22,408 nucleotides of DNA from Gemmatimonadota bacterium (GTDB taxonomy: Bacteria > Gemmatimonadota > Gemmatimonadetes > Gemmatimonadales > Gemmatimonadaceae): contig CANJOX010000008.1 of the NCBI GenBank assembly GCA_947475795.1, forward strand, positions 1-22,408, written 5' to 3'. Made by a program: the position numbers and the translations under genes. The notes under the pieces are model-generated. The model searched no databases, was not told the DNA's origin, and saw only the letters and a list, made by a program, of their open reading frames with translations. Shown here in pieces: positions 7,309-14,477 of this stretch. How positions within the stretch are numbered: the first letter of the stretch is position 1; each line of letters begins with the position of its first letter.

Positions 7309-8372
7309 CACCGGCTCCCACCCGCATCGCGGCTGCCAGCTCCACCCTGCTGCGCGCGCCACGCCGCGAGCACCTCGCGCTCGCGTTCAGGCGAAATCCC
7401 TGCCCGTAGCTTCTCCTGTTCGGCCGCCGGTCGCGCATGGTACCACGTGAGCGCATCGCGCACCGTGGTGGCCAACGGACGGAACGTGAGCCCCGCCGCC
7501 AGCGCCTTCTCGATCACACTGGTGCTGAACGCCACCGTGCTCGCTCCCGTGAACGACCACACCGGCATCTCCGCCCACGAGCGTACCTTCTGCGCGGTGA
7601 GAAACGAGGTCGGTACCCATGTGAACTGCGCATCGTTCGCGAAGCAGCCCTTGATGCCGTACAGCAGTTCGCCAATGCCACACACCGTGCGCGGACCCAC
7701 GGCATTGAACACGCCGCTGGTGCGGCCCTCACCCAGGCGCACCATCCACTCGGTGAGATCGCGCACGTCGATCCACTGCGCTGGATCGTCGAGCGTGCCG
7801 GGCGCGAGAATGTCTCCACCCTTCTCGATGCGTACCGGCCAGTACGTGAACCGGTCGGTGAGATCGCCCGGTCCCACGATCAATCCCGGGCGCACCACCG
7901 TGGCCCCGGCGCCGAACGCCTCCTGCACCAACTGCTCGCAGCGCACCTTCTTGTTGCCGTATGCCGCAGCCGCCGCTTCGGGGCCGCTGATCGGCGCGGG
8001 CTCCTGCGTGGGATGCGTCTCGTCGGGAAATGACCGCGTGAAATCCTTGTACGCCGCCGTGCTGCTCACGTACACGTACTGCGTCACCTTCCCCTTCAGC
8101 ACCGCCGCCGCGTTCACGATCCACTGCGGATTCGTCGTCGGCAGGTCGTACACCACATCCCACCTGCGCCCTTTCAGCGCCTCGTGTCCGTTCGGATCGT
8201 TGCGATCGCCGATCAGCTGCTCGGCCCTCGGAAACAGTCCGGGCTTGGTCTTGCCGCGATTGAACAGCGTAACCGCGTGCCCGCGCGCCAGCGCGTGCTC
8301 CACCAGATGCGGCCCGATGTAGCCAGTGCCGCCCAGCACGAGCACCCGCAGTGGCGCATGCCGTGTGCTCAC
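7308..8372 (-). CDS. NAD-dependent epimerase/dehydratase (extended SDR), cytosolic paralogue
   Basis: The product has 354 residues from a GTG start at 8372. GTGA (8372-8369) overlaps the stop of the upstream paralogue by 4 bases, and the next codons lead straight into the first beta strand (LRVLVLGGTGYIG). The GGTGYIG glycine-rich loop binds NAD(P). AAYGNKKVRCE supplies the catalytic Y-x-x-x-K of extended short-chain dehydrogenases. A long conserved block, RPGLIVGPGDLTDRF onward, is nearly the same as in the neighbouring Tat-exported copy, as is the C-terminal RPAAEQEK tail. There is no signal peptide, so it acts in the cytoplasm. The frame stays open far upstream, but only because it reads antisense-phase through the paralogue. 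The likely substrate is a sugar or related polyol; it cannot be specified. Downstream it is coupled to the transporter. Confidence 0.85.
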   Translation of the reverse strand: MSTRHAPLRVLVLGGTGYIGPHLVEHALARGHAVTLFNRGKTKPGLFPRAEQLIGDRNDPNGHEALKGRRWDVVYDLPTTNPQWIVNAAAVLKGKVTQYVYVSSTAAYKDFTRSFPDETHPTQEPAPISGPEAAAAAYGNKKVRCEQLVQEAFGAGATVVRPGLIVGPGDLTDRFTYWPVRIEKGGDILAPGTLDDPAQWIDVRDLTEWMVRLGEGRTSGVFNAVGPRTVCGIGELLYGIKGCFANDAQFTWVPTSFLTAQKVRSWAEMPVWSFTGASTVAFSTSVIEKALAAGLTFRPLATTVRDALTWYHARPAAEQEKLRAGISPEREREVLAAWRAQQGGAGSRDAGGSR

Positions 8373-9541
8373 CGGCCTACCTTCGCGTGCCACGCCGCCA
8401 GCACCGCCTGCTCCTTGTCCGGCGCGATACCGGCCCGCGCCTTCTCCTGCTCGGCCGCCGGCCGCGTCTTGTACCAATCCAGCGTGGTCTTCGCCGTCTC
8501 GGCGAGCGGACGGAACGTGAGCCCCGCGGCGTACGCCTTCTGACAGTTCACCGACATGAAGCCGGCGGTGCGGCCGAAGGCCGGTTGCCACACCGGCATA
8601 TCGCTCCACGCGCGCACCTGCTGCTCGGCCAGAAACTCGGCCGGTACCCATGTGAAGCGCGCATCGCTGGTGGTCACCGCCTTGATGCCGTACAACATCT
8701 CGGCGATCGTGGTGGGCGACTTCGGACCGGTGGCGTTGAACGTGCCCAGCGTGTGGCTCTCACCGGTGCGCACGATCCATTCGCTCAGGTCGTGCACGTC
8801 CACGTACTGCACTGGATCGTTGGGCGTGCCGGGGGCGAGCAGCTCGCCGCCCTTATCGATGCGCACCGGCCAGTACGAGAAGCGGTCGCTCAGGTCGCCC
8901 GGTCCCACGATCAGACCCGGTCGTACGATGGTGACCTTGTCCTCACCGAACTGCGCCTTCGCGTCGATCTCGCACTGCACCTTGTTCGGACCGTAGTGCG
9001 CGCCGTCGTTGCTGGCCCACACCGACGGATCGCCCGGTGTGTTCAGCGTCCCATTCTCGTCCATCCCGGGCTTGGAGTAGTCGCTGAACACCGAAATGGT
9101 GGACACGAACACATACTGTCCCACGCGTCCCTTGAGTGCCGCACCGGCGTCACGCACCCACTGGGGATTGCGCGTGGGATTGTCGATCACGACATCCCAG
9201 GTGCCCGACTTCAGCGCATCGTGCCCGCCGGGCAGGTTGCGGTCGCCGATCAGGCGCGGGACCTGCGGAAAAAGCGTGGAGTTGGTCTTGCCGCGGTTGA
9301 ACAGCGTCACGGCATGGCGGCGCGCCAGCGCGTACTCCACCTGCTGCGGTCCGATGAAACCGGTGCCGCCCAGAATCAGAATGCGCAGCGGCTTCGGCTG
9401 CGGGGTGCCTGTTTCCGGACGGTACGCCAGCGGACGGATGCCGTCGGCCGTGAAGGCGCCCGCGACCGCAGGCAGTCCCAGTCCGGCGGCGGCGCCCAGC
9501 AGCGCGCCGTGCTTGAGGAAGTGGCGACGATCGAGGCTCAT
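8369..9541 (-). CDS. Tat-exported NAD-dependent epimerase/dehydratase
   Basis: The product has 390 residues. The N-terminus DRRHFLK followed by a hydrophobic, alanine-rich segment to about residue 30 is a twin-arginine signal. Tat export carries folded proteins, as expected for an enzyme that binds its NAD(P) in the cytoplasm before export. The glycine-rich loop GGTGFIG is at residues 58-64, and HYGPNKVQCE gives the catalytic Y-x-x-x-K. The start ATG at 9541 overlaps the M19 dipeptidase stop (ATGA, 9541-9538). The stop overlaps the GTG of the cytosolic paralogue by 4 bases. The two copies share the RPGLIVGPGD block and the RPAAEQEK tail, so they arose by tandem duplication with later gain or loss of the export signal. 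Substrate is unknown, probably a sugar-like compound in the periplasm. Confidence 0.87.
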   Translation of the reverse strand: MSLDRRHFLKHGALLGAAAGLGLPAVAGAFTADGIRPLAYRPETGTPQPKPLRILILGGTGFIGPQQVEYALARRHAVTLFNRGKTNSTLFPQVPRLIGDRNLPGGHDALKSGTWDVVIDNPTRNPQWVRDAGAALKGRVGQYVFVSTISVFSDYSKPGMDENGTLNTPGDPSVWASNDGAHYGPNKVQCEIDAKAQFGEDKVTIVRPGLIVGPGDLSDRFSYWPVRIDKGGELLAPGTPNDPVQYVDVHDLSEWIVRTGESHTLGTFNATGPKSPTTIAEMLYGIKAVTTSDARFTWVPAEFLAEQQVRAWSDMPVWQPAFGRTAGFMSVNCQKAYAAGLTFRPLAETAKTTLDWYKTRPAAEQEKARAGIAPDKEQAVLAAWHAKVGR

Positions 9542-10869
9542 GGGCGTCCGTCCAGCTGATGAATGGTTTTGGTCGAGGCGGGGCGTGTCGCGCGTAGCTT
9601 GATCGACACCTGCTCGGCGCGGGCCAGGGCGCGCAGCACGTTCTCACCAGCCAGCCCGCGCAGTTCCGTCGCGTTCCAGCCGCGCTGTACCAGTTCAGCG
9701 AAGAGCATCGGGTACGTGGAGACGTCCTCGAGTCCCTGCACCGTTTCGGTGATGCCATCGAAGTCGCCGCCGATGCCCACGTGGGCGGCGCCGGCGATCT
9801 TCTTGATGTGGTCGAGATGATCGGCCACGTCGGAGATCGTCGCGATCGGCGTGGGGTGCGTTTCGCGCCACGCCGCCACGGCCTTGAACTGCGCGTCGTT
9901 GTCGTTCGGATACCGCTTGGCGATCGAGTCGCGCACCGCCGTGATCGCCGTGCTGTGATTGGCCACGGTCTGTGACACGAAACCGGGCACGAACGTCATC
10001 ATCACCACACCGCCGTTCTTCGGCAGCCGCGCCAAAATGGAATCGGGGACGTTGCGCGGCACGTCGGTGAGCCCGCGCGCCGCCGAGTGCGAGAAGATCA
10101 CGGGCGCCTCGGTGGTGCTCAGCGCCTGGCTCATCACCGCCGGCGACACGTGCGACAGATCGACGAGCATGCCCAGCCGGTTCATCTCGCGCACCACTTC
10201 CTTGCCGAACGGCGTGAGGCCGTTGTGGCGCGGTACGTCGTTCGCCGCGTCCGCCCAGTCCAGCGTGACGTTGTGCGTGAGCGTCATGTAGCGCGCGCCG
10301 AGGGCATAGTACGCGCGCAGCGCGCCCAGCGAATTCTCGATGGCGTGCCCACCTTCCATGCCCAGCAGCGAGCCGATTTTCCCCTGCGCGTACGCGCGGC
10401 GCACATCAGCGGCGCGCAACGCCGGCACGAACACATCGGGGTAGCGCGCGATCACCCGCTGCGCGATGTCGATCTGCTCCAGCTGCACGCGCGCGTAGCC
10501 GGAGTCGCGCACTTCGCCCGGGATGTACACCGACCAGAACTGTCCGCCGATCATGCCTTTGCGCAGGCGCGCGATGTCCGTCATGCCGGCCGTCTTGCCG
10601 CGCAGATCGTACGCCACGACGTCCAGCGGATCCTTGGCCGCCTCGCGCATCGCCCACGGCAGATCGTTGTGCCCGTCCACCAGCGGCGTGTTACGCAACA
10701 GTTGGCGCACGTAGGCCAGCCGCTGGGCCAGCGAGGCCTCCTTCATGGATACCGCCGCCGGTCGCTTCGCCGCCGGCAGACGCTCGGCCGCCTGCGCCGT
10801 GACCACCGTGGGCGCGCTCATCGCCAACGCCACACTCATCGCACCGCATCCAATCGCGCGCATCAGCAT
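9538..10869 (-). CDS. Secreted membrane dipeptidase (peptidase family M19)
   Basis: The product has 443 residues from the ATG at 10869, chosen because GGAG lies 8 bases upstream. ATG at 10863 (TGATG overlap with the esterase stop) is the alternative, while the longest frame (10911) reaches well into the upstream gene. The signal peptide is residues ~1-27 (MRAIGCGAMSVALAMSAP). The renal-dipeptidase metal site is complete: H-x-D in LVDGHNDLPW (H67, D69), the bridging glutamate in GMEGGHAIE, histidines in DLSHVSP and IFSHSAARG, and the aspartate in GIGGDFDG. The family hydrolyses dipeptides, including some with a D-residue, using a binuclear zinc centre; here it would work in the periplasm. It sits between an esterase and the Tat-epimerase in one overlapping transcription unit. 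Confidence 0.92.
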   Translation of the reverse strand: MLMRAIGCGAMSVALAMSAPTVVTAQAAERLPAAKRPAAVSMKEASLAQRLAYVRQLLRNTPLVDGHNDLPWAMREAAKDPLDVVAYDLRGKTAGMTDIARLRKGMIGGQFWSVYIPGEVRDSGYARVQLEQIDIAQRVIARYPDVFVPALRAADVRRAYAQGKIGSLLGMEGGHAIENSLGALRAYYALGARYMTLTHNVTLDWADAANDVPRHNGLTPFGKEVVREMNRLGMLVDLSHVSPAVMSQALSTTEAPVIFSHSAARGLTDVPRNVPDSILARLPKNGGVVMMTFVPGFVSQTVANHSTAITAVRDSIAKRYPNDNDAQFKAVAAWRETHPTPIATISDVADHLDHIKKIAGAAHVGIGGDFDGITETVQGLEDVSTYPMLFAELVQRGWNATELRGLAGENVLRALARAEQVSIKLRATRPASTKTIHQLDGRP

Positions 10870-11627
10870 CCGAGTCGCTCCAGGTAGTGCGGCAGCATTT
10901 TGCGCCACCACGGCCAGTCGTGATTCACGTCATGCCCCCACAGGTCGAAAGTGTGTCCGATCTGCTTGCGGTCCAGCAGGTCGTGAAAGTCGCGTGTCAT
11001 CGCGGGCTGCTCGTGCGCCCCCTGCCCGGCCACGAGGGCGATCCGCGTGTGGTGCCGTAACGTGTCCAGTGCACCACCCTGCAGATTCGCCACGTACCAC
11101 ATGGGATTGTTGAAGTAGCAGTGGTCGTCCGTGTAGCCCTTGAAGTAGCTGGGAGCCAGATCGTAAAAACCGCTCATGCCAATCAGGCCGCCGAACAGAT
11201 CAGGACGACGGAACAGCGCATTGGCGGCGTGAAAACACCCGAAGCTCGCCCCCGTCGTGATGGCGCGCGCCTGCCCGTCGCCGCAAGCGTGACGGATGTA
11301 CGGCACGACTTCGTCTTCGATGTAGCGTGAGTACAACGCCTGACGCCGTGCCGACTCTGCCACCGGCAGCGTGCGGTCCATCCACGCCAGCTTGTTGATG
11401 CTGTCCACGGAGAAGACACGGACACGCCCCTGCATCAGCAGCGGCTCGATGGCCTTGATCAGCCAGAAGCGCTCATTCTCGAGAAAGTCCGCGGCCGCCG
11501 TGGGGAAGAGCAGTACCGGCTGCCCACGCCAGCCGTAGGACACGATCGGCATGTCGATGCCGAGCGCGGGACTGCGCCAGCGATCGATCCGCTTGGGCAG
11601 CGAGGGGTCGACGAACTGTGGAGACAT
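10863..11627 (-). CDS. Alpha/beta-hydrolase esterase (putative esterase / esterase D-like family)
   Basis: The product has 254 residues and no signal peptide. The nucleophile elbow G-A-S-F-G places the catalytic serine at residue 128. A C-terminal histidine in LWGHDVNHDW (about H232) is the likely general base. The acidic triad member is not certain by eye. Aromatic blocks such as MSGFYDLAPSYFKGYTDDHC and NNPMWYVANL are typical of the PF00756-like esterases found widely in bacteria. It is the first gene of the five-gene minus-strand cluster and its stop overlaps the dipeptidase start region, so translation is probably coupled. The start ATG at 11627 has no strong ribosome site. The promoter should lie in the 184-base gap shared with the divergent acyltransferase gene. 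The natural ester is unknown. Confidence 0.85.
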   Translation of the reverse strand: MSPQFVDPSLPKRIDRWRSPALGIDMPIVSYGWRGQPVLLFPTAAADFLENERFWLIKAIEPLLMQGRVRVFSVDSINKLAWMDRTLPVAESARRQALYSRYIEDEVVPYIRHACGDGQARAITTGASFGCFHAANALFRRPDLFGGLIGMSGFYDLAPSYFKGYTDDHCYFNNPMWYVANLQGGALDTLRHHTRIALVAGQGAHEQPAMTRDFHDLLDRKQIGHTFDLWGHDVNHDWPWWRKMLPHYLERLGC

Positions 11628-11780
11628 GATGTCGTAAGCTCGCGCCCGTGCCGCGTCGGGGCCAGTGCGCGGCCGTGCGGCGCGTGCACGATCGTTGCCG
11701 CGCGGTGACCGTTCCGTGGCGCGACCGCCGCCGGGATGGTACCGGCCACTCCGACGTTACCTCGTCCGCGCACTTCCACA

Positions 11781-11798
11781 GCGGACGTGACCGTCCGC
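11781..11798. promoter_or_regulatory. Inverted repeat just upstream of the OlsB-like gene
   Basis: GCGGAC (11781-11786) pairs with GTCCGC (11793-11798) around a 6-base centre. It ends immediately before the strong Shine-Dalgarno AGGAGG (11800-11805), which is 6 bases from the ATG at 11812. It could be an operator or an RNA hairpin affecting ribosome access. The rest of the 11628-11811 divergent gap shows no gene and no promoter I would defend. Confidence 0.4.
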
Positions 11799-11811
11799 CA
11801 GGAGGCCTCGC

Positions 11812-12687
11812 ATGCTGACCCGTGTGTTCGACGCGTCGAACTCCCCGTATCTGCCCCCCGTTGATGCCGGCGCTGCCGTGGCGCCCACCGACGCCGAGGT
11901 CTTTCCGCACCACACCGACGGCATCCCGCCTGGGATCGTGGAAGCGGGGCCGTACGTGGTGCGTTTCGCATGGTCACGTCAGGAGTTGCACGCGGTGCAA
12001 GCACTGCGCTTCCGCGTGTTCAATCAGGAGCTGGGTGAGGGGCTGGCCGGTGCGCAGCTGACGCAGCGCGACGAGGACGAACGTGACCCGTGGTTTCATC
12101 ATTTGATGATCTGTGACCGGCGCACCGGTGAGGTGGTGGGCACCTACCGGCTGCAGACCGCGGTGATGGCGGCCACGCGCTTTGGCTTCTACAGCGCCAC
12201 GCTGTTCGAGCTCGGGGCGATCCCGGGGGCCACGCTCGCCGACGCCGTCGAGATCGGCCGGGCCTGCGTGGACCCGGCCCATCGCTCGGGGCGGGTCCTC
12301 CGGCTGCTCTGGAAGGGCTTGGCGCGGTACCTCCAGTGGAACGGCAAACACGTGCTCTTCGGCTGCTGCTCCCTCGGCGGCATCGCCCCTGACGTGGCGG
12401 CCGATGCCTGGCGCACCCTCACGGCGCGAGAGGCGCTCCACCCCGGGATCCTCGTGCGCCCCCGTCCCGCCGCCCGCGCTCTGCCCGACGACGGTCGGGC
12501 CCGTCCTCTGCTCGACGCCGAGGCCGGCAACGGCTCGCTCCCGCCGCTGTTCGAGGGGTATCTCGCCCTCGGCGCCACTGTGTGCGGCGCGCCCGCGCTC
12601 GATCGCGAGTTCGGCACGACGGACTTTCTGGTCATGCTGGACACCCGGGACATGGACGCGCGGAGTTACGCCTCGCTCTTCGGATGA
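11812..12687 (+). CDS. olsB: OlsB-like GNAT-fold N-acyltransferase (ornithine lipid / N-acyl amino acid synthesis)
   Basis: The product has 291 residues with a strong ribosome site (AGGAGG, 6-base spacing). It follows the pattern of the haemolysin-like/OlsB acyltransferases (PF13444): an ALRFRVFNQELGEG segment, then DPWFHHLMICDRRTGEVVGT, then EIGRACVDPAHRSGRVLRLL, with LFGCCSLGG later. In OlsB the enzyme transfers a 3-hydroxyacyl chain from acyl carrier protein to the alpha-amino group of ornithine, giving lyso-ornithine lipid. Coupling by ATGA to a PlsC/OlsA-type acyltransferase immediately downstream supports that two-step pathway. The amino acid acceptor cannot be read from sequence, and glycine or other aminolipids are possible. 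The enzyme is probably peripheral on the inner face of the cytoplasmic membrane. Confidence 0.8.
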   Translation: MLTRVFDASNSPYLPPVDAGAAVAPTDAEVFPHHTDGIPPGIVEAGPYVVRFAWSRQELHAVQALRFRVFNQELGEGLAGAQLTQRDEDERDPWFHHLMICDRRTGEVVGTYRLQTAVMAATRFGFYSATLFELGAIPGATLADAVEIGRACVDPAHRSGRVLRLLWKGLARYLQWNGKHVLFGCCSLGGIAPDVAADAWRTLTAREALHPGILVRPRPAARALPDDGRARPLLDAEAGNGSLPPLFEGYLALGATVCGAPALDREFGTTDFLVMLDTRDMDARSYASLFG

Positions 12688-13412
12688 CGCGCCTCCTTGT
12701 GGTGCGCGCGACGCGGCTGCTCTGCCGCGGGGTGCTGGCCGCGCTGCGCATCGAGGTCCGCCGCGAGGGCGCCGCGGCGGACGGGCCGGCGCTGTGGGTG
12801 GCTAATCACCTCTCGTGGATCGACATCGTGGCGATGCTCGGTCACCATCAGTGCACGTTCGTGGCCAAGGACGACGTCCGGCGGTGGCCGCTGGTGGGTG
12901 CACTGGGCGAGGCCCTAGGGGTGATCTGGATCGACCGCACGCGGAAGCGCGATCTGCTGCGCGCCATTCCGCTGCTCGGCGATGCACTGCGCAGCGGTCG
13001 CCGCGTGATCCTGTTCCCCGAGGGGACCACCACGCTCGGACACAGCGTGCTGCCGTTCCGCTCGTCGCTCGTGGAAGCTGCGGTGCAGGCCGGCGTGCCA
13101 GTGGTCCCCGTCGCGGTGTCGGTGTCAGCCGACCGTGGGGGCGGCGAGACGCTCTGCTGGGTGGGCGACGAAACGCTGTGGGCGCACCTGCGACGCATGC
13201 GCTCTGTGCGCGGCGCCGTGTTCACGATCCGGGTGCTGCCCGCCCTCGGGGCCGGGCCATCACGCAAGGTGCAGAGCCGCACGGCGCACACCCGCATCGT
13301 CGCGGCGCGCCGGCAGCCCCGCACTCACCCCGTGGCGGCGCGTGACACCAGCGGTTTTGCGAAGCAGAACTTCCGGCCGATGGACAGTTCGGATCTCGAA
13401 ATCGCCCGGTAG
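12684..13412 (+). CDS. PlsC/OlsA-like lysophospholipid or lyso-aminolipid acyltransferase
   Basis: The product has 242 residues from the ATG at 12684, which overlaps the preceding stop (ATGA). The family's catalytic H-x4-D is in NHLSWID (H42, D47), and the glycerolipid-binding FPEGTT is at 111-116. An N-terminal hydrophobic stretch (LLVVRATRLLCRGVLAAL) fits membrane association. Length matches short PlsC-type enzymes. Paired with the OlsB-like enzyme it is best read as the second step of aminolipid synthesis (OlsA role), although a general lysophosphatidate acyltransferase is not excluded, so no symbol is assigned. The last 88 bases overlap the 3' end of the convergent GNAT gene. The encoded basic tail lies beyond the recognisable acyltransferase fold. 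Confidence 0.87.
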   Translation: MTRLLVVRATRLLCRGVLAALRIEVRREGAAADGPALWVANHLSWIDIVAMLGHHQCTFVAKDDVRRWPLVGALGEALGVIWIDRTRKRDLLRAIPLLGDALRSGRRVILFPEGTTTLGHSVLPFRSSLVEAAVQAGVPVVPVAVSVSADRGGGETLCWVGDETLWAHLRRMRSVRGAVFTIRVLPALGAGPSRKVQSRTAHTRIVAARRQPRTHPVAARDTSGFAKQNFRPMDSSDLEIAR

Positions 13413-13849
13413 CGCGCAATTTTTTCGGGATAGCGCAGAATCGTGGATTCCTGAAATCCCATGCGCAGGAACAACGGCTCGGCCAGCGAAATCGCGAACA
13501 GCTCCGGGTAGCCACGCGCGCGCGCCAGCCGCTCGGCCGCCGTAATAAGACGCTGCCCCAGCCCGTGCCCCTGCGCCTCCGGGGCCACCGCGAGGGAGAC
13601 CAGTTCCACCAGCGACGGCGAGTATTCGTCGAGGGCGACCTGCCCCAGGAGCGCGCCGTCGGGGCCACGCACCACCTGATAGTCCTGCAGGTGACTCACC
13701 ACGAACGCCTCGCTGCGATGCAGCGTGAGACCGTCCGGCGCGAACAGGTTGTTGAGCGCGACGATCTCGGCGACATCCGCGCTGTTCGCCGGCTGCACCC
13801 GCAACGGCCACGCCGACGCGTGGACCACCTCCGCCACCGACGTACCCAT
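13325..13849 (-). CDS. GNAT-family N-acetyltransferase, ArgA (N-acetylglutamate synthase)-like
   Basis: The product has 174 residues from the ATG at 13849, which shares one base with the stop of the DUF411 gene (TGATG). The acetyl-CoA binding motif A is clear: LVELVSLAVAPEAQGHGLG with Q-x-x-G-x-G. The arrangement of ADVAEIVALNN near the start, an LTLHRSEA segment, then LFAISL and FLRMGFQ with a YPEK ending resembles the stand-alone GNAT domain of N-acetylglutamate synthases. That would place it in arginine synthesis, but no other arg gene is nearby, so another small-molecule or protein substrate is possible. The C-terminal ~25 residues overlap the convergent acyltransferase gene by 88 bases. 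Co-expression with a Tat-exported metal-binding protein is unexpected. Confidence 0.82.
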   Translation of the reverse strand: MGTSVAEVVHASAWPLRVQPANSADVAEIVALNNLFAPDGLTLHRSEAFVVSHLQDYQVVRGPDGALLGQVALDEYSPSLVELVSLAVAPEAQGHGLGQRLITAAERLARARGYPELFAISLAEPLFLRMGFQESTILRYPEKIARYRAISRSELSIGRKFCFAKPLVSRAATG

Positions 13850-14397
13850 CAGCGGGACGCGAACACCCGCGTCTTGCCGGCTTTGTCGAAGAGCACGACA
13901 TCGAAGGCGTCCTTCATGCCGCCCTGTTCCATCCCGGGCGATCCCATGGGCATGCCGGGCACGGCCAGCCCACGCGCCGCCGGCTGGTCGCGCAGCAGCT
14001 TCAGAATCACATCCGCCGGCACGTGCCCTTCGATGGCGTAAGCACCTACCCGGGCCGTGTGGCACGATTCAAGTGCCGAAGGAATGCCGAAGGAGGCTTT
14101 GACGCTGGGCATATCGGCCGTGTCACGCACGGTGACTTCGAAGCCGGCCTTCCGGGCGTGCTTCACCCACTCCGCGCAGCAGCCGCAGTTCGGGTCTTTG
14201 TAGACCGTCATGGGGGGGAGCGCGGCGCCCGTCGCGGGGCGCGGCGGGGTGCCGGTCACGCCACTCCGGGCGGGCGGCTGGGCCAGGACCGCGCGCGCGC
14301 CCACCGTGGCCGCCACGGCGGCGACCCCCAGCTGCACAGCGGCGGCAACGAACGCCCGCCGGTCGGTCGGGCGGGAGGAGATCGGATGAGGGCGCAT
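13849..14397 (-). CDS. DUF411 metal-binding protein with Tat signal
   Basis: The product has 182 residues from the ATG at 14397; an upstream in-frame ATG at 14439 would put 14 extra residues before the signal. TDRRAFV and the following hydrophobic segment form a twin-arginine signal. The DUF411 core is unmistakable: VYKDPNCGCCAEWVKH (C71, C73, C74), then ESCHTARVGAYAIEGHVPAD (C112, H113), and the end AVPGMPMGSPGME with several methionines. These Cys, His and Met residues are plausible ligands for Cu(I). The family is commonly linked with copper resistance loci and is thought to bind metal in the periplasm; the exact role is not settled. It is divergent from the cbb3 oxidase operon, which needs copper. 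Its stop overlaps the GNAT start. Confidence 0.9.
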   Translation of the reverse strand: MRPHPISSRPTDRRAFVAAAVQLGVAAVAATVGARAVLAQPPARSGVTGTPPRPATGAALPPMTVYKDPNCGCCAEWVKHARKAGFEVTVRDTADMPSVKASFGIPSALESCHTARVGAYAIEGHVPADVILKLLRDQPAARGLAVPGMPMGSPGMEQGGMKDAFDVVLFDKAGKTRVFASR

Positions 14398-14404
14398 ATC
14401 GAGA

Positions 14405-14410
14405 AGTATA
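14405..14410 (-). promoter_or_regulatory. Candidate -10 (TATACT) placed for a leaderless DUF411 transcript
   Basis: On the minus strand TATACT occupies 14410-14405, seven bases before the ATG at 14397. A start 6-8 bases after a -10 would fall at or within a base or two of that ATG, giving a leaderless or nearly leaderless mRNA. No Shine-Dalgarno is visible before this ATG. No good -35 hexamer is apparent 17 bases upstream, so the site is suggestive only. Confidence 0.35.
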
Positions 14411-14438
14411 CAGGGTTTCGGGGCGTGGGGCGCCACCA

Positions 14439-14453
14439 TCGGGGAATCCCCGA
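14439..14453. promoter_or_regulatory. Perfect palindrome TCGGGG-AAT-CCCCGA, candidate operator
   Basis: Six-base arms flank a 3-base centre in the 150 bp divergent region between the DUF411 gene and ccoNO. Upstream of the minus-strand -10 candidate it occupies the place of the -35 region. It does not match an FNR box (TTGAT-N4-ATCAA). The regulator is unknown. Confidence 0.45.
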
Positions 14454-14461
14454 CGCAATCA

Positions 14462-14477
14462 CGTCAGGCTCCTGACG
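14462..14477. promoter_or_regulatory. Perfect palindrome CGTCAGG-CT-CCTGACG, candidate operator
   Basis: Seven-base arms around a 2-base centre lie 86 bp upstream of the ccoNO start and 23 bases from the start of the first palindrome. A possible -10 (TAAACT, 14499-14504) for the oxidase operon lies downstream of it, without a clear -35, as at activator-dependent promoters. It is not an FNR-type site. Dimeric regulators of copper or redox response commonly bind sites of this size, but none can be named. Confidence 0.5.

Noticed and set aside
7309..7362. Upstream extension of the transporter gene
   Set aside because: The extra 18 residues lie inside the upstream epimerase gene, and the TGATG overlap at 7310-7306 gives a start consistent with the other junctions.
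8373..8651. Upstream extension of the cytosolic epimerase to an ATG at 8651
   Set aside because: The ~93 extra residues are an out-of-phase reading of the neighbouring paralogue, without fold. The GTG at 8372 leads directly into the Rossmann strand.
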